Positions 1 through 5,462 of a DNA stretch of 5,462 nucleotides are shown in pieces. This stretch comes from an uncultured Clostridia bacterium (lineage in GTDB: Bacteria; Bacillota; Clostridia; Christensenellales; DTU072). The stretch's first letter is position 1. Every line of letters starts with the position of its first letter. The position numbers and the translations under genes were made by a program. Under the pieces are notes generated by a model. The model made no database searches, was not told where the DNA came from, and saw only the letters and a list, made by a program, of their open reading frames with translations. Location: the NCBI GenBank assembly GCA_944350065.1, contig CALVOD010000091.1, positions 1 through 5,462 of the forward strand, written 5' to 3'.

Positions 1-1888
1 ACTTTCGGTAGGCGAAGCGATAGTGAGATTTCTGGACAACCAGTACGTCTCCTTCGACGGCAAAGAGGAAAAGTTCGTGGAAGGCGTTTTCACGATATTC
101 GGGCACGGCTGCGTGCTGGGTATAGGCGAAGCGCTCGCGATGGGCAAACATTCTCTTAAGGTTTATCAGGGGAAAAACGAACAGGGTATGGCGCACGTGG
201 CGGCTTCCTACGCGAAGCAGAACAACCGTCGCAAAATAATTCCCTGCATTTCGAGCATAGGACCGGGAGCGGCGAATATGGTGACGGCGGCGGCTTGCGC
301 CACCGTCAATAACGTGCCCCTTCTTTTGTTCCCCGGGGACGCGTTCGCTTCGAGAAGACCGGATCCCGTGCTGCAGCAGGTGGAGCAATCCTATTGCCCG
401 ATGACGACGACGAACGACGCATACCGCGCGGTCACCAAATATTTCGACCGCATTACACGCCCCGAGGTGCTCGAAAGCGCGCTGTACAACGCAATACGCG
501 TGCTGACCGACCCCGCGGAAACGGGCGCGGTATGTATAGCGCTGCCGCAGGACGTGCAGGGCGAAGTCTACGATTTCCCTGCGTATATGTTCGAGAAGAA
601 GGTTACGCGCATAGCGCGCAGGGTAGCGTCCGAAGCGGAGCTTGAAGACGTCGAAGCGGCGATACGCGCCGCGAAATACCCGCTCGTAGTGGTGGGCGGC
701 GGCGCGAGATATTCGGAAGCAGGAGAGGCGATATCGGAATTCTGTAGCGAATTCAACGTGCCTTTTGCGGAAACGCAGGCGGGTAAATCCACGCTTAAAG
801 CAAGCGACCCTTACTACCTCGGCGGGCTCGGCGTGACGGGCAACGCCTGCGCCAACTCGATAGCGGCGAAAGCCGACCTTATCATAGGTTTGGGTACCCG
901 TTTCAGCGACTTCACGACCTCGAGCAAGACTCTTTTCGCGGGCGCGAAACAGGTTGTCACGATAAATACTTCCCTTTTCCACGCCAATAAATTGCGCGCC
1001 GTAAGCGCGGTAGGCGACGCGAAAATAAATCTCGCAAAGCTCACCCAAATGCTCAAAGGCTATAAAAGCGCGTATACGGACGAGATAGTTAACGCACAAA
1101 AAGCGTGGGACAAGGAGATGGCGCGCCTCACTTCGATAGAGTATTCCGAAGACCTCGTGCCGGAAGTTAAGAACATGACCGCGACTACGCTTAAGGATTT
1201 CCGCGAAGCCAGCGGAGCGGAGCTCGCGCAGACGACCGCCTTGGGTATTATCCGCGAAACGATTCCCGCGGACGCCGTAATAGTGGGCGCGTCGGGCTCC
1301 CTTCCCGGTTGTCTGCAACGTATGTGGACTACCGATTCGCTCTATTCCTATAATATGGAATACGGCTATTCCTGTATGGGCTACGAGATAGCGGGGGCGT
1401 TGGGCTCCAAGCTCGCAGCTCCCGACAAAGAGGTTTACGCCATGGCGGGCGACGGCTCCTATCTTATGCTCCATTCCGAAATGGTAACGGCGGTGCAGGA
1501 AGGTAAAAAGATTAACGTGCTTCTGTTCGACAACGGCGGTTTCGGTTGTATCAACAATCTGCAGATGGGTAAGGGTATAGCTTCTCTCGCCACCGAATTC
1601 CGTTACGGCGCCGAAGCGGGAACGCCTTTCGTGCCCGTGGATTACGCGATGAGCGCGAGAGCGTACGGCTTCGAAGCGTATACGGCGCACACGCCTCAAG
1701 AGCTTCGCGCCGCCCTCAAAGCGTCGCTCGAAAGCGAGAAATGCACGCTTATCGATATTAAGGTGCTGCCCAAGACGATGACCGACGGATACGAAGGCGG
1801 TTGGTGGCAGACGGGGCTCACTTACGCTCCGCGCAACGATAAACAGCGCGCGGCGCTCGACGAGCTCAAAGGTTATATAGGTAAATAA
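1..1888 (+). CDS. iolD: 3D-(3,5/4)-trihydroxycyclohexane-1,2-dione hydrolase (IolD), 5' end outside window
   Basis: Cytosolic thiamine-diphosphate enzyme of myo-inositol breakdown; it opens the ring of the IolE product to give 5-deoxy-glucuronate. The reading frame is open from base 2 to the stop ending at 1888 (628 residues visible). A GTG at 23 could be taken as a start, but the codons before it read LSVGEAI, followed by VRFLDNQYV, which matches the usual IolD N-terminus (a helix ending in a FLDNQYV-like motif). The real start therefore lies a few codons before base 1; the family length is about 640 residues. Visible ThDP-enzyme features are the N-terminal pyrimidine-binding domain with the activating glutamate in the motif KNEQGMAH (Glu codon 179-181), a central Rossmann-like domain, and the C-terminal pyrophosphate/Mg-binding motif GDGSY (from 1448) with Asn at 1532-1534, 27 codons after the motif Asp. 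The C-terminus has the family's GGWW element. It is the first visible gene of the iolD-iolE-iolG run. Acetolactate synthase-like enzymes share the fold, but the N-terminal motif, length and neighbours favour IolD strongly. Confidence 0.95.
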   Translation, partial: LSVGEAIVRFLDNQYVSFDGKEEKFVEGVFTIFGHGCVLGIGEALAMGKHSLKVYQGKNEQGMAHVAASYAKQNNRRKIIPCISSIGPGAANMVTAAACATVNNVPLLLFPGDAFASRRPDPVLQQVEQSYCPMTTTNDAYRAVTKYFDRITRPEVLESALYNAIRVLTDPAETGAVCIALPQDVQGEVYDFPAYMFEKKVTRIARRVASEAELEDVEAAIRAAKYPLVVVGGGARYSEAGEAISEFCSEFNVPFAETQAGKSTLKASDPYYLGGLGVTGNACANSIAAKADLIIGLGTRFSDFTTSSKTLFAGAKQVVTINTSLFHANKLRAVSAVGDAKINLAKLTQMLKGYKSAYTDEIVNAQKAWDKEMARLTSIEYSEDLVPEVKNMTATTLKDFREASGAELAQTTALGIIRETIPADAVIVGASGSLPGCLQRMWTTDSLYSYNMEYGYSCMGYEIAGALGSKLAAPDKEVYAMAGDGSYLMLHSEMVTAVQEGKKINVLLFDNGGFGCINNLQMGKGIASLATEFRYGAEAGTPFVPVDYAMSARAYGFEAYTAHTPQELRAALKASLESEKCTLIDIKVLPKTMTDGYEGGWWQTGLTYAPRNDKQRAALDELKGYIGK

Positions 1889-1894
1889 CAGGTG

Positions 1895-1934
1895 AACGCC
1901 GTCCTCTCACGCGCTTCGCGCGCGGGCGGGCGTT
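1895..1934 (+). other. GC-rich imperfect stem-loop between iolD and iolE
   Basis: Bases 1895-1900 (AACGCC) pair with 1929-1934 (GGCGTT), and inside them 1910-1914 (CGCGC) pairs with 1918-1922 (GCGCG) around a TTC loop, with unpaired bases between the two stems. No T tract follows, so it does not look like an intrinsic terminator. It ends 8 nt before the iolE ribosome binding site and leaves that site open. It could protect the iolD mRNA 3' end or mark a processing point, but GC-rich dyads also arise by chance in this composition. Confidence 0.35.
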
Positions 1935-1942
1935 ATAATAAA

Positions 1943-1948
1943 AAGGAG
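1943..1948 (+). promoter_or_regulatory. Ribosome binding site of iolE
   Basis: AAGGAG lies 5 nt before the ATG at 1954. It is the strongest Shine-Dalgarno match among the plus-strand genes with a visible start, and it fixes the iolE start. Confidence 0.85.
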
Positions 1949-1953
1949 ACTTT

Positions 1954-2850
1954 ATGTTAGACAAGAAAAAAATTAAACTGGGTATCGCACCCATAGGCTG
2001 GACGAACGACGATATGCCCGATCTGGGCGCCGAAAACACCTTCGAGCAATGCGTGAGCGAAATGGCGCTCGCGGGCTTCAAGGGTACGGAGATAGGCAAT
2101 AAATATCCCACCAAGATAAACACTCTCCGCCGTGCGCTCAATTTAAGGAAGTTGAAGATAGCGAATTCGTGGTTTTCGACTTATCTCATTACGCAGCCTT
2201 TCTACGAAGTGGAAGCGGAATTCCATAAGAAATGCAAATTCCTTAAAGCCATGGGCGCCAAGGTTATAGGCGTAAGCGAGCAGTCCTATTCCATTCAGGG
2301 CAAAGACGTTCCCGTATTCGAAGGCAAATACGTGATGAACGACAAGGAATGGGATATTTTCACCGACGGACTCAATCATCTGGGTGAGATAGCGCGCGAC
2401 TGGTACGGCATTTCGCTTACATATCATCATCACATGGGCACGGTGGTGCAGACCGCCGCGGAAATAGACAGAATGATGGCGAATACCGATCCCGCGCTCG
2501 TAAGTCTTCTGTTCGATTCGGGGCATCTTGCCTACTGCGGCGAAGACTATATGACAGTGCTCCGCAAGTATATCGGACGTATCAAGCACGTTCATTTGAA
2601 AGATATTCGCCCCGACGTGATAGCCGAAGTGAAACGCGATAAACTCAGTTTCCTTCAGGGCGTAAGGAAGGGCACGTTCACCGTACCCGGGGACGGAGCG
2701 ATAGATTTCGCGCCCATATTCGAGGTTATCGGAAATTCCGATTATACCGGCTGGCTGCTCGTAGAAGCGGAGCAGGATCCCGCGGTAGCCAATCCTCTCG
2801 AATATGCGATAAAAGCGCGTAAATATATCAAACAGGTAGGTAAAATCTAA
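1954..2850 (+). CDS. iolE: Myo-inosose-2 dehydratase (IolE)
   Basis: Cytosolic lyase that removes water from 2-keto-myo-inositol to give 3D-(3,5/4)-trihydroxycyclohexane-1,2-dione, the substrate of IolD. It is 298 residues, the normal length for the family (Bacillus IolE is about 297). It belongs to the xylose-isomerase-like TIM-barrel group and uses a divalent metal (Co or Mn in studied members). Diagnostic stretches are the N-terminal GIAPIGWTNDDMP (residues 10-22) and GFKGTEIGNKYP (41-52). Candidate metal and active-site segments are YHHHMGT (157-163), FDSGH (187-191), HVHLKD (212-217) and EAEQDP (271-276). The ATG is preceded by AAGGAG at good spacing. The gene lies 65 nt after iolD and 41 nt before iolG, consistent with one transcript. 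Nothing is missing or broken. Other sugar epimerases and isomerases share the fold, but the N-terminal motifs and both neighbours make this assignment secure. Confidence 0.96.
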   Translation: MLDKKKIKLGIAPIGWTNDDMPDLGAENTFEQCVSEMALAGFKGTEIGNKYPTKINTLRRALNLRKLKIANSWFSTYLITQPFYEVEAEFHKKCKFLKAMGAKVIGVSEQSYSIQGKDVPVFEGKYVMNDKEWDIFTDGLNHLGEIARDWYGISLTYHHHMGTVVQTAAEIDRMMANTDPALVSLLFDSGHLAYCGEDYMTVLRKYIGRIKHVHLKDIRPDVIAEVKRDKLSFLQGVRKGTFTVPGDGAIDFAPIFEVIGNSDYTGWLLVEAEQDPAVANPLEYAIKARKYIKQVGKI

Positions 2851-2877
2851 TCAAAACGCCTAACGGCAAAAAAATAA

Positions 2878-2883
2878 ACGGAG
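2878..2883 (+). promoter_or_regulatory. Ribosome binding site of iolG
   Basis: ACGGAG lies 8 nt before the ATG at 2892 in the 41-nt gap after iolE. The remainder of the gap is A-rich with no hairpin or promoter that I could support. Confidence 0.7.
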
Positions 2884-2891
2884 ATTTCATT

Positions 2892-3917
2892 ATGATAAAT
2901 ATAGGAATTATCGGAGCAGGCAGGATAGGTAAAGTACACGCGGAGAGCGTTACGCGTTTCGTCAAGGGCGCGACCGTCAAGGCGATAGCCGATCCTTTCA
3001 TGAACGAAGCCACCGAAGCGTGGGCAAAGGAAATGGGCATACCTTGCGTGTATAAGGATTATCACAAAATCCTCGAGGACAAAGAGATAGAAATAGTTCT
3101 TATCTGTTCTTCCACCGACACGCACAGCAGCATTTCGCTCGAAGCCATAGCTGCGGGCAAACACATTTTCTGCGAAAAGCCCATAGACCACGACGTCGAA
3201 AAGATCAAAGAGGTAATGGAAGCGCTCAAAAAATCCCCCGTCAAATATCAGGTGGGCTTCAACAGGCGTTTCGACCATAACTTCCGCGCGGCGCGCGAGG
3301 CGGTGAAAGCGGGTAAGATAGGGGATCTGAACGTATTGAAGATCACGTCCCGCGATCCCGGAGCGCCTCCCGTATCCTATATTAAAGTTTCGGGCGGAAT
3401 TTTCCTCGATATGACGATACACGATTTCGATATGGTGAGATATATGTCGGGAGCGGAGGTCACCGAGGTTTACGCCGTGGGCGCGGTGCTCGTCGATCCC
3501 GAGATAGGTAAAGCGGGCGATATCGATACCGCCGTCATCACGATGAAACTTTCGGACGGCTCGATAGCCGTCATCGACAATTGCCGCAGGGCGAGCTACG
3601 GCTACGACCAGCGCGTGGAAGCGTTCGGCTCCCTCGGTCAAGTAGCCATAGGCAACGATTCCGACTCCACCGCCGTCATAAGCGACGCAAACGGCGTCAC
3701 TGCGGAGAAACCCAAATATTTCTTCCTCGAAAGATATATGGCAGCTTATACCGCGGAAGTGGATTCTTTCATACAGGCGGTAATCAACGACTCGCCCACC
3801 GAAGTGGACGTCAACGACGGTTTGCAACCGGTGCTTATCGGGCTTGCCGCAAAGAGGTCGGTAGCGGAGAACCGTCCCGTGACCATCAAAGAGATAGCCG
3901 CGGAATACGGTCTGTAA
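2892..3917 (+). CDS. iolG: Inositol 2-dehydrogenase (IolG), Gfo/Idh/MocA family
   Basis: Cytosolic NAD-dependent oxidoreductase that oxidises myo-inositol to 2-keto-myo-inositol, the first step of the pathway. It is 341 residues; Bacillus IolG is about 344. The N-terminal Rossmann domain begins with GIIGAGRIGKVHAE (GxGxxG at residues 8-13), and Asp34 at the end of the second strand (AIADP) fits a preference for NAD over NADP. The family EKP motif is at 95-97 (Lys96), and the substrate-domain motif LDMTIHDFDM supplies Asp173 and His177, so the Lys-Asp-His catalytic set seen in IolG (Lys97, Asp172, His176 in Bacillus) is complete. The C-terminal beta-sheet domain follows to the end. Members of this fold also act on scyllo-inositol and other sugars, so exact isomer preference is not certain, but the iolD-iolE neighbours support myo-inositol. 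It ends 3 nt before the next gene, in the same frame. The codons TTA, CTA and TCA are not used at all in this gene. Confidence 0.93.
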   Translation: MINIGIIGAGRIGKVHAESVTRFVKGATVKAIADPFMNEATEAWAKEMGIPCVYKDYHKILEDKEIEIVLICSSTDTHSSISLEAIAAGKHIFCEKPIDHDVEKIKEVMEALKKSPVKYQVGFNRRFDHNFRAAREAVKAGKIGDLNVLKITSRDPGAPPVSYIKVSGGIFLDMTIHDFDMVRYMSGAEVTEVYAVGAVLVDPEIGKAGDIDTAVITMKLSDGSIAVIDNCRRASYGYDQRVEAFGSLGQVAIGNDSDSTAVISDANGVTAEKPKYFFLERYMAAYTAEVDSFIQAVINDSPTEVDVNDGLQPVLIGLAAKRSVAENRPVTIKEIAAEYGL

Positions 3918-3920
3918 GCG

Positions 3921-4826
3921 ATGCCCAATCTCTACACTCACGTATGCTTCGGCAGCGAAGTCGCGGACGCTCTCACGGCTGAAGCCGCGGAAGCCGTCAA
4001 TGCGGAAAAAGGCGCGTACGACCTCGGTTGTACGGGACCGGATTTTCTTTTCATACTCCGCGAAACGGGTATAGGAAAGGTGCCGAAGTATGCCGAAAAA
4101 ATGCACGAGGGACACGTCTACGACGTTTTCCGCGCGCTTGCGGAGTCGCTCGACAAGAACCGCAATCCCGTCAAACTCGCGTACGCAATGGGACTGATGT
4201 GCCATTACGTGCTTGATTTTACGCTCCATCCGTATGTATTCGAAACGGTAAAAAGGTATGCCGGTGAACTTTTGCCTGCAGCTTACGCGCGCAGCGCGCA
4301 TCATTTCATCGAATCCGCGGTGGACGAATATTACATAAGCGAGCTCGGAATGGGCGACGCGCATAAATTCAGGACGAGGAAAGCCGTCAAAGAGGAGATA
4401 AGCGCGCTGTACACCGACGTCATCAATCCGATATTCGGCGAAAAACTCGGCAAACGCAGTTGCATAACGGCGTTCAATCTTATAAAGAAGGCGCTGAAGT
4501 TTTCGCGGGACGTTAAGGGCACGAACCTTAAAACGGTGCGTTTTCTCGAGAAGATATTTTTGAAGGGCGCACCTAAATTTTCGTCGCTTATACATCCGCC
4601 GTACGGCTACGGCTCGACCGATTATCTCAATTACGGGCACAGAGCGTACGCCGCGGTGCGCGGCGAGGAAGCGGAGGAGCGCGCGGACGTACCGGAACTG
4701 CTCAAAAGGGCATTGAAGCGCGCGACCGTATATCTTACGGAATTTTTCCGCGCGACTAAAGGGGAAGCGGAACTCGAACGCCGGAAATTCCGCATAAATT
4801 ACGAAGGCTGCGTCGTCACGCGGTAA
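3921..4826 (+). CDS. Zinc-dependent phospholipase C-like protein (PF00882-type), no visible signal peptide
   Basis: A 301-residue protein resembling the zinc-dependent phospholipase C / S1-P1 nuclease fold, best matching the cytosolic 'zinc dependent phospholipase C family' proteins of Clostridia. Likely metal ligands in family order are His7 (near the N-terminus, where secreted PLCs use Trp1 and a His), Asp41 in CTGPDF, His62/His65 in MHEGHVYDVF, His95 and Asp99 in CHYVLDFTLHPY (HxxxD) with His103, and His127 and Glu131 in AHHFIESAVDEYY (HxxxE). This set is enough for a multi-zinc site. The N-terminus MPNLYTHVCFG has no hydrophobic signal segment, and I see no transmembrane helix, so it is probably cytosolic. 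The region after about residue 150 is basic and not assigned. The ATG lies 3 nt after the iolG stop with no clear Shine-Dalgarno, so translation probably depends on coupling to iolG. Substrate unknown: phospholipid, another phosphodiester, or none if the fold has been repurposed. A role in inositol supply is only inferred from position. Confidence 0.8.
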   Translation: MPNLYTHVCFGSEVADALTAEAAEAVNAEKGAYDLGCTGPDFLFILRETGIGKVPKYAEKMHEGHVYDVFRALAESLDKNRNPVKLAYAMGLMCHYVLDFTLHPYVFETVKRYAGELLPAAYARSAHHFIESAVDEYYISELGMGDAHKFRTRKAVKEEISALYTDVINPIFGEKLGKRSCITAFNLIKKALKFSRDVKGTNLKTVRFLEKIFLKGAPKFSSLIHPPYGYGSTDYLNYGHRAYAAVRGEEAEERADVPELLKRALKRATVYLTEFFRATKGEAELERRKFRINYEGCVVTR

Positions 4827-4849
4827 TTTATTGCAAATCCGAAACATAG

Positions 4850-4881
4850 AAAAAAGCGTTTCCGCGAGGAAACGCTTTTTT
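4850..4881. terminator. Bidirectional intrinsic terminator between converging genes
   Basis: A perfect 14-bp inverted repeat: 4850-4863 (A6 GCGTTTCC) pairs with 4868-4881 (GGAAACGC T6) around a GCGA loop, a GNRA tetraloop on the plus-strand RNA. The six T's at the 3' side serve the plus strand, and the six A's at the 5' side become T's for the minus strand. It sits 23 nt after the phospholipase-like gene stop and 29 nt beyond the stop of the minus-strand oxidoreductase, so it can end both transcripts. Confidence 0.92.
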
Positions 4882-4910
4882 AAATATCGGGAATTGAGAG
4901 CGACGTTCGG

Positions 4911-5462
4911 TTAACGTCCCGCGACTATTTTTTCGGCGACGAATAAGCCGTTCGCGCCCGCTTGAGCGAGTCCGCGCGTGATGCCCGCGCCGTCGCCTAT
5001 GGCGTACACGTTCTCGGTGATGCGGAAATCGTTGTCGATGAAATCGGGCTTGATCGAATAGAATTTCGCTTCCACGCCGTACAGGAGGGTGTCGTAGTTC
5101 GCAGTCCCCGGAGCTATCTTGTCGAGCGCGTACACGGTGTCGATGATGTTGTCGAGCTGGCGCTTAGGTATGCACAGCCCGAGGTCGCCCGCCACCGCGT
5201 TGAGAGTGGGATGCACTCTCGACTGAAGTAAACGGTGTTGGTTGCTGCGCCTGCCGTTAACGAGGTCGCCGAAACGCTGTACGATAACGCCGCCGCCCGC
5301 TATCATGTTGGCGAGCTTGCAGATATGCTTCGCGTACGCGATGGGCTCGTTGAAGGGCTGCGTGAAACGGGTAGTGGAGAGTATCGCGAAGTTGGAGTTT
5401 TCGGTCTTGAGCGCGGGATCGGAGTTTGCGTGTCCGTTCACCGTGAGCATACCGTCGTTGTT
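4911..5462 (-). CDS. NAD(P)/FAD-dependent oxidoreductase (COG2509-like), C-terminal part only
   Basis: The 3' end of a minus-strand gene whose start lies beyond base 5462; 183 residues are visible. An ATG at 5450-5448 is internal: the codons before it (NNDG) continue the family sequence GMLTVNGHANSD, so it should not be read as the start. The visible part resembles the C-terminal third of uncharacterised FAD-dependent dehydrogenases of the COG2509 type (usually roughly 450-530 residues). The closing motif YAIGDGAGITRGLAQAG (from about visible residue 153) is the second FAD-contacting segment, with the GD pair that binds the FAD ribityl/phosphate. Other family-like stretches are GGGVIVQRFGDL and ALDKIAPG. 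The N-terminal GxGxxG dinucleotide-binding motif would be outside the window, so activity cannot be judged. No membrane segment is seen. It faces the inositol operon across a shared terminator, so it is a separate transcription unit and there is no reason to link it to inositol use. The reaction of this family is not established. Confidence 0.85.
   Translation of the reverse strand, partial: NNDGMLTVNGHANSDPALKTENSNFAILSTTRFTQPFNEPIAYAKHICKLANMIAGGGVIVQRFGDLVNGRRSNQHRLLQSRVHPTLNAVAGDLGLCIPKRQLDNIIDTVYALDKIAPGTANYDTLLYGVEAKFYSIKPDFIDNDFRITENVYAIGDGAGITRGLAQAGANGLFVAEKIVAGR

Noticed and set aside
1934..1939. Perfect TATAAT before iolE, a possible promoter -10 box
   Set aside because: There is no -35 match at 17-nt spacing (GCGCTT), and transcription from it would start at about the ribosome binding site, leaving no useful leader. 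It is more likely chance in an A/T-rich spacer.
2143..2595. Minus-strand open frame of 150 codons within iolE
   Set aside because: It is opposite a clearly conserved gene, shows no recognisable family features and has no convincing ribosome binding site.
3918..3920. Possible frameshift or sequencing error splitting one IolG-PLC fusion protein
   Set aside because: Both proteins are full length for their families and the second begins with its expected N-terminal MPNLYTH-type segment, so the stop between them looks genuine.
3581..3982. Plus-strand open frame of 133 codons overlapping the end of iolG and the start of the next gene
   Set aside because: Its translation is Arg/Gly/Ser/His-rich, typical of an out-of-frame reading of GC-rich genes, and both in-frame genes here are well supported.
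2847..4847. Large minus-strand open frame of 666 codons
   Set aside because: It lies fully opposite two well-supported genes in codon register, its translation is Arg/Phe/Tyr/Val-rich with no recognisable domain, and it is explained by absence of TTA, CTA and TCA on the sense strand.
4962..5231. Plus-strand open frame of 89 codons
   Set aside because: It is opposite the conserved flavoprotein sequence, has no family features, and would start downstream of the terminator with no promoter that I could see.

Overview
The window is ordinary bacterial chromosome, almost wholly coding, with an estimated (by eye) GC content near or slightly above 50%. It carries a myo-inositol catabolism operon on the plus strand and, facing it, the 3' end of an FAD-dependent oxidoreductase gene on the minus strand. 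The IolD/IolE/IolG set, the good AAGGAG-type ribosome binding sites, the cytosolic zinc-phospholipase-C-like protein and the COG2509-type flavoprotein together suggest a Firmicute. A gut-type Clostridia lineage with raised GC is the most likely source, but that placement is an inference and no rRNA or other marker is present.

Layout: 1-1888 is iolD, whose true start lies before the window. A 65-nt gap follows with a small GC-rich dyad and a strong ribosome binding site. iolE is at 1954-2850, then a 41-nt gap with another ribosome binding site, then iolG at 2892-3917. After only 3 nt comes a zinc-dependent phospholipase C-like gene at 3921-4826, in the same reading frame as iolG. A 14-bp perfect hairpin with A and T tracts on its flanks (4850-4881) ends the operon and probably also ends the converging minus-strand gene, which runs from beyond 5462 down to 4911. 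No stretch over 300 bases lacks a gene.

How the genes work together: IolG oxidises myo-inositol to 2-keto-myo-inositol (scyllo-inosose), IolE dehydrates it to the cyclic trihydroxydione, and IolD opens that ring hydrolytically to 5-deoxy-glucuronate. The gene order is therefore the reverse of the reaction order. The later enzymes (IolB, IolC, IolJ, IolA), the transporter and the regulator are not in the window and could lie upstream of iolD. The phospholipase-C-like protein is the only unexpected member. A link to freeing inositol from phosphatidylinositol is attractive, but it has no visible signal peptide and the substrate cannot be read from the sequence.

I found no RNA genes, mobile elements, CRISPR arrays or clear promoters, and nothing that amounts to a demonstrably new system. 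The best lead is the tight coupling of the PLC-like gene to iolG.
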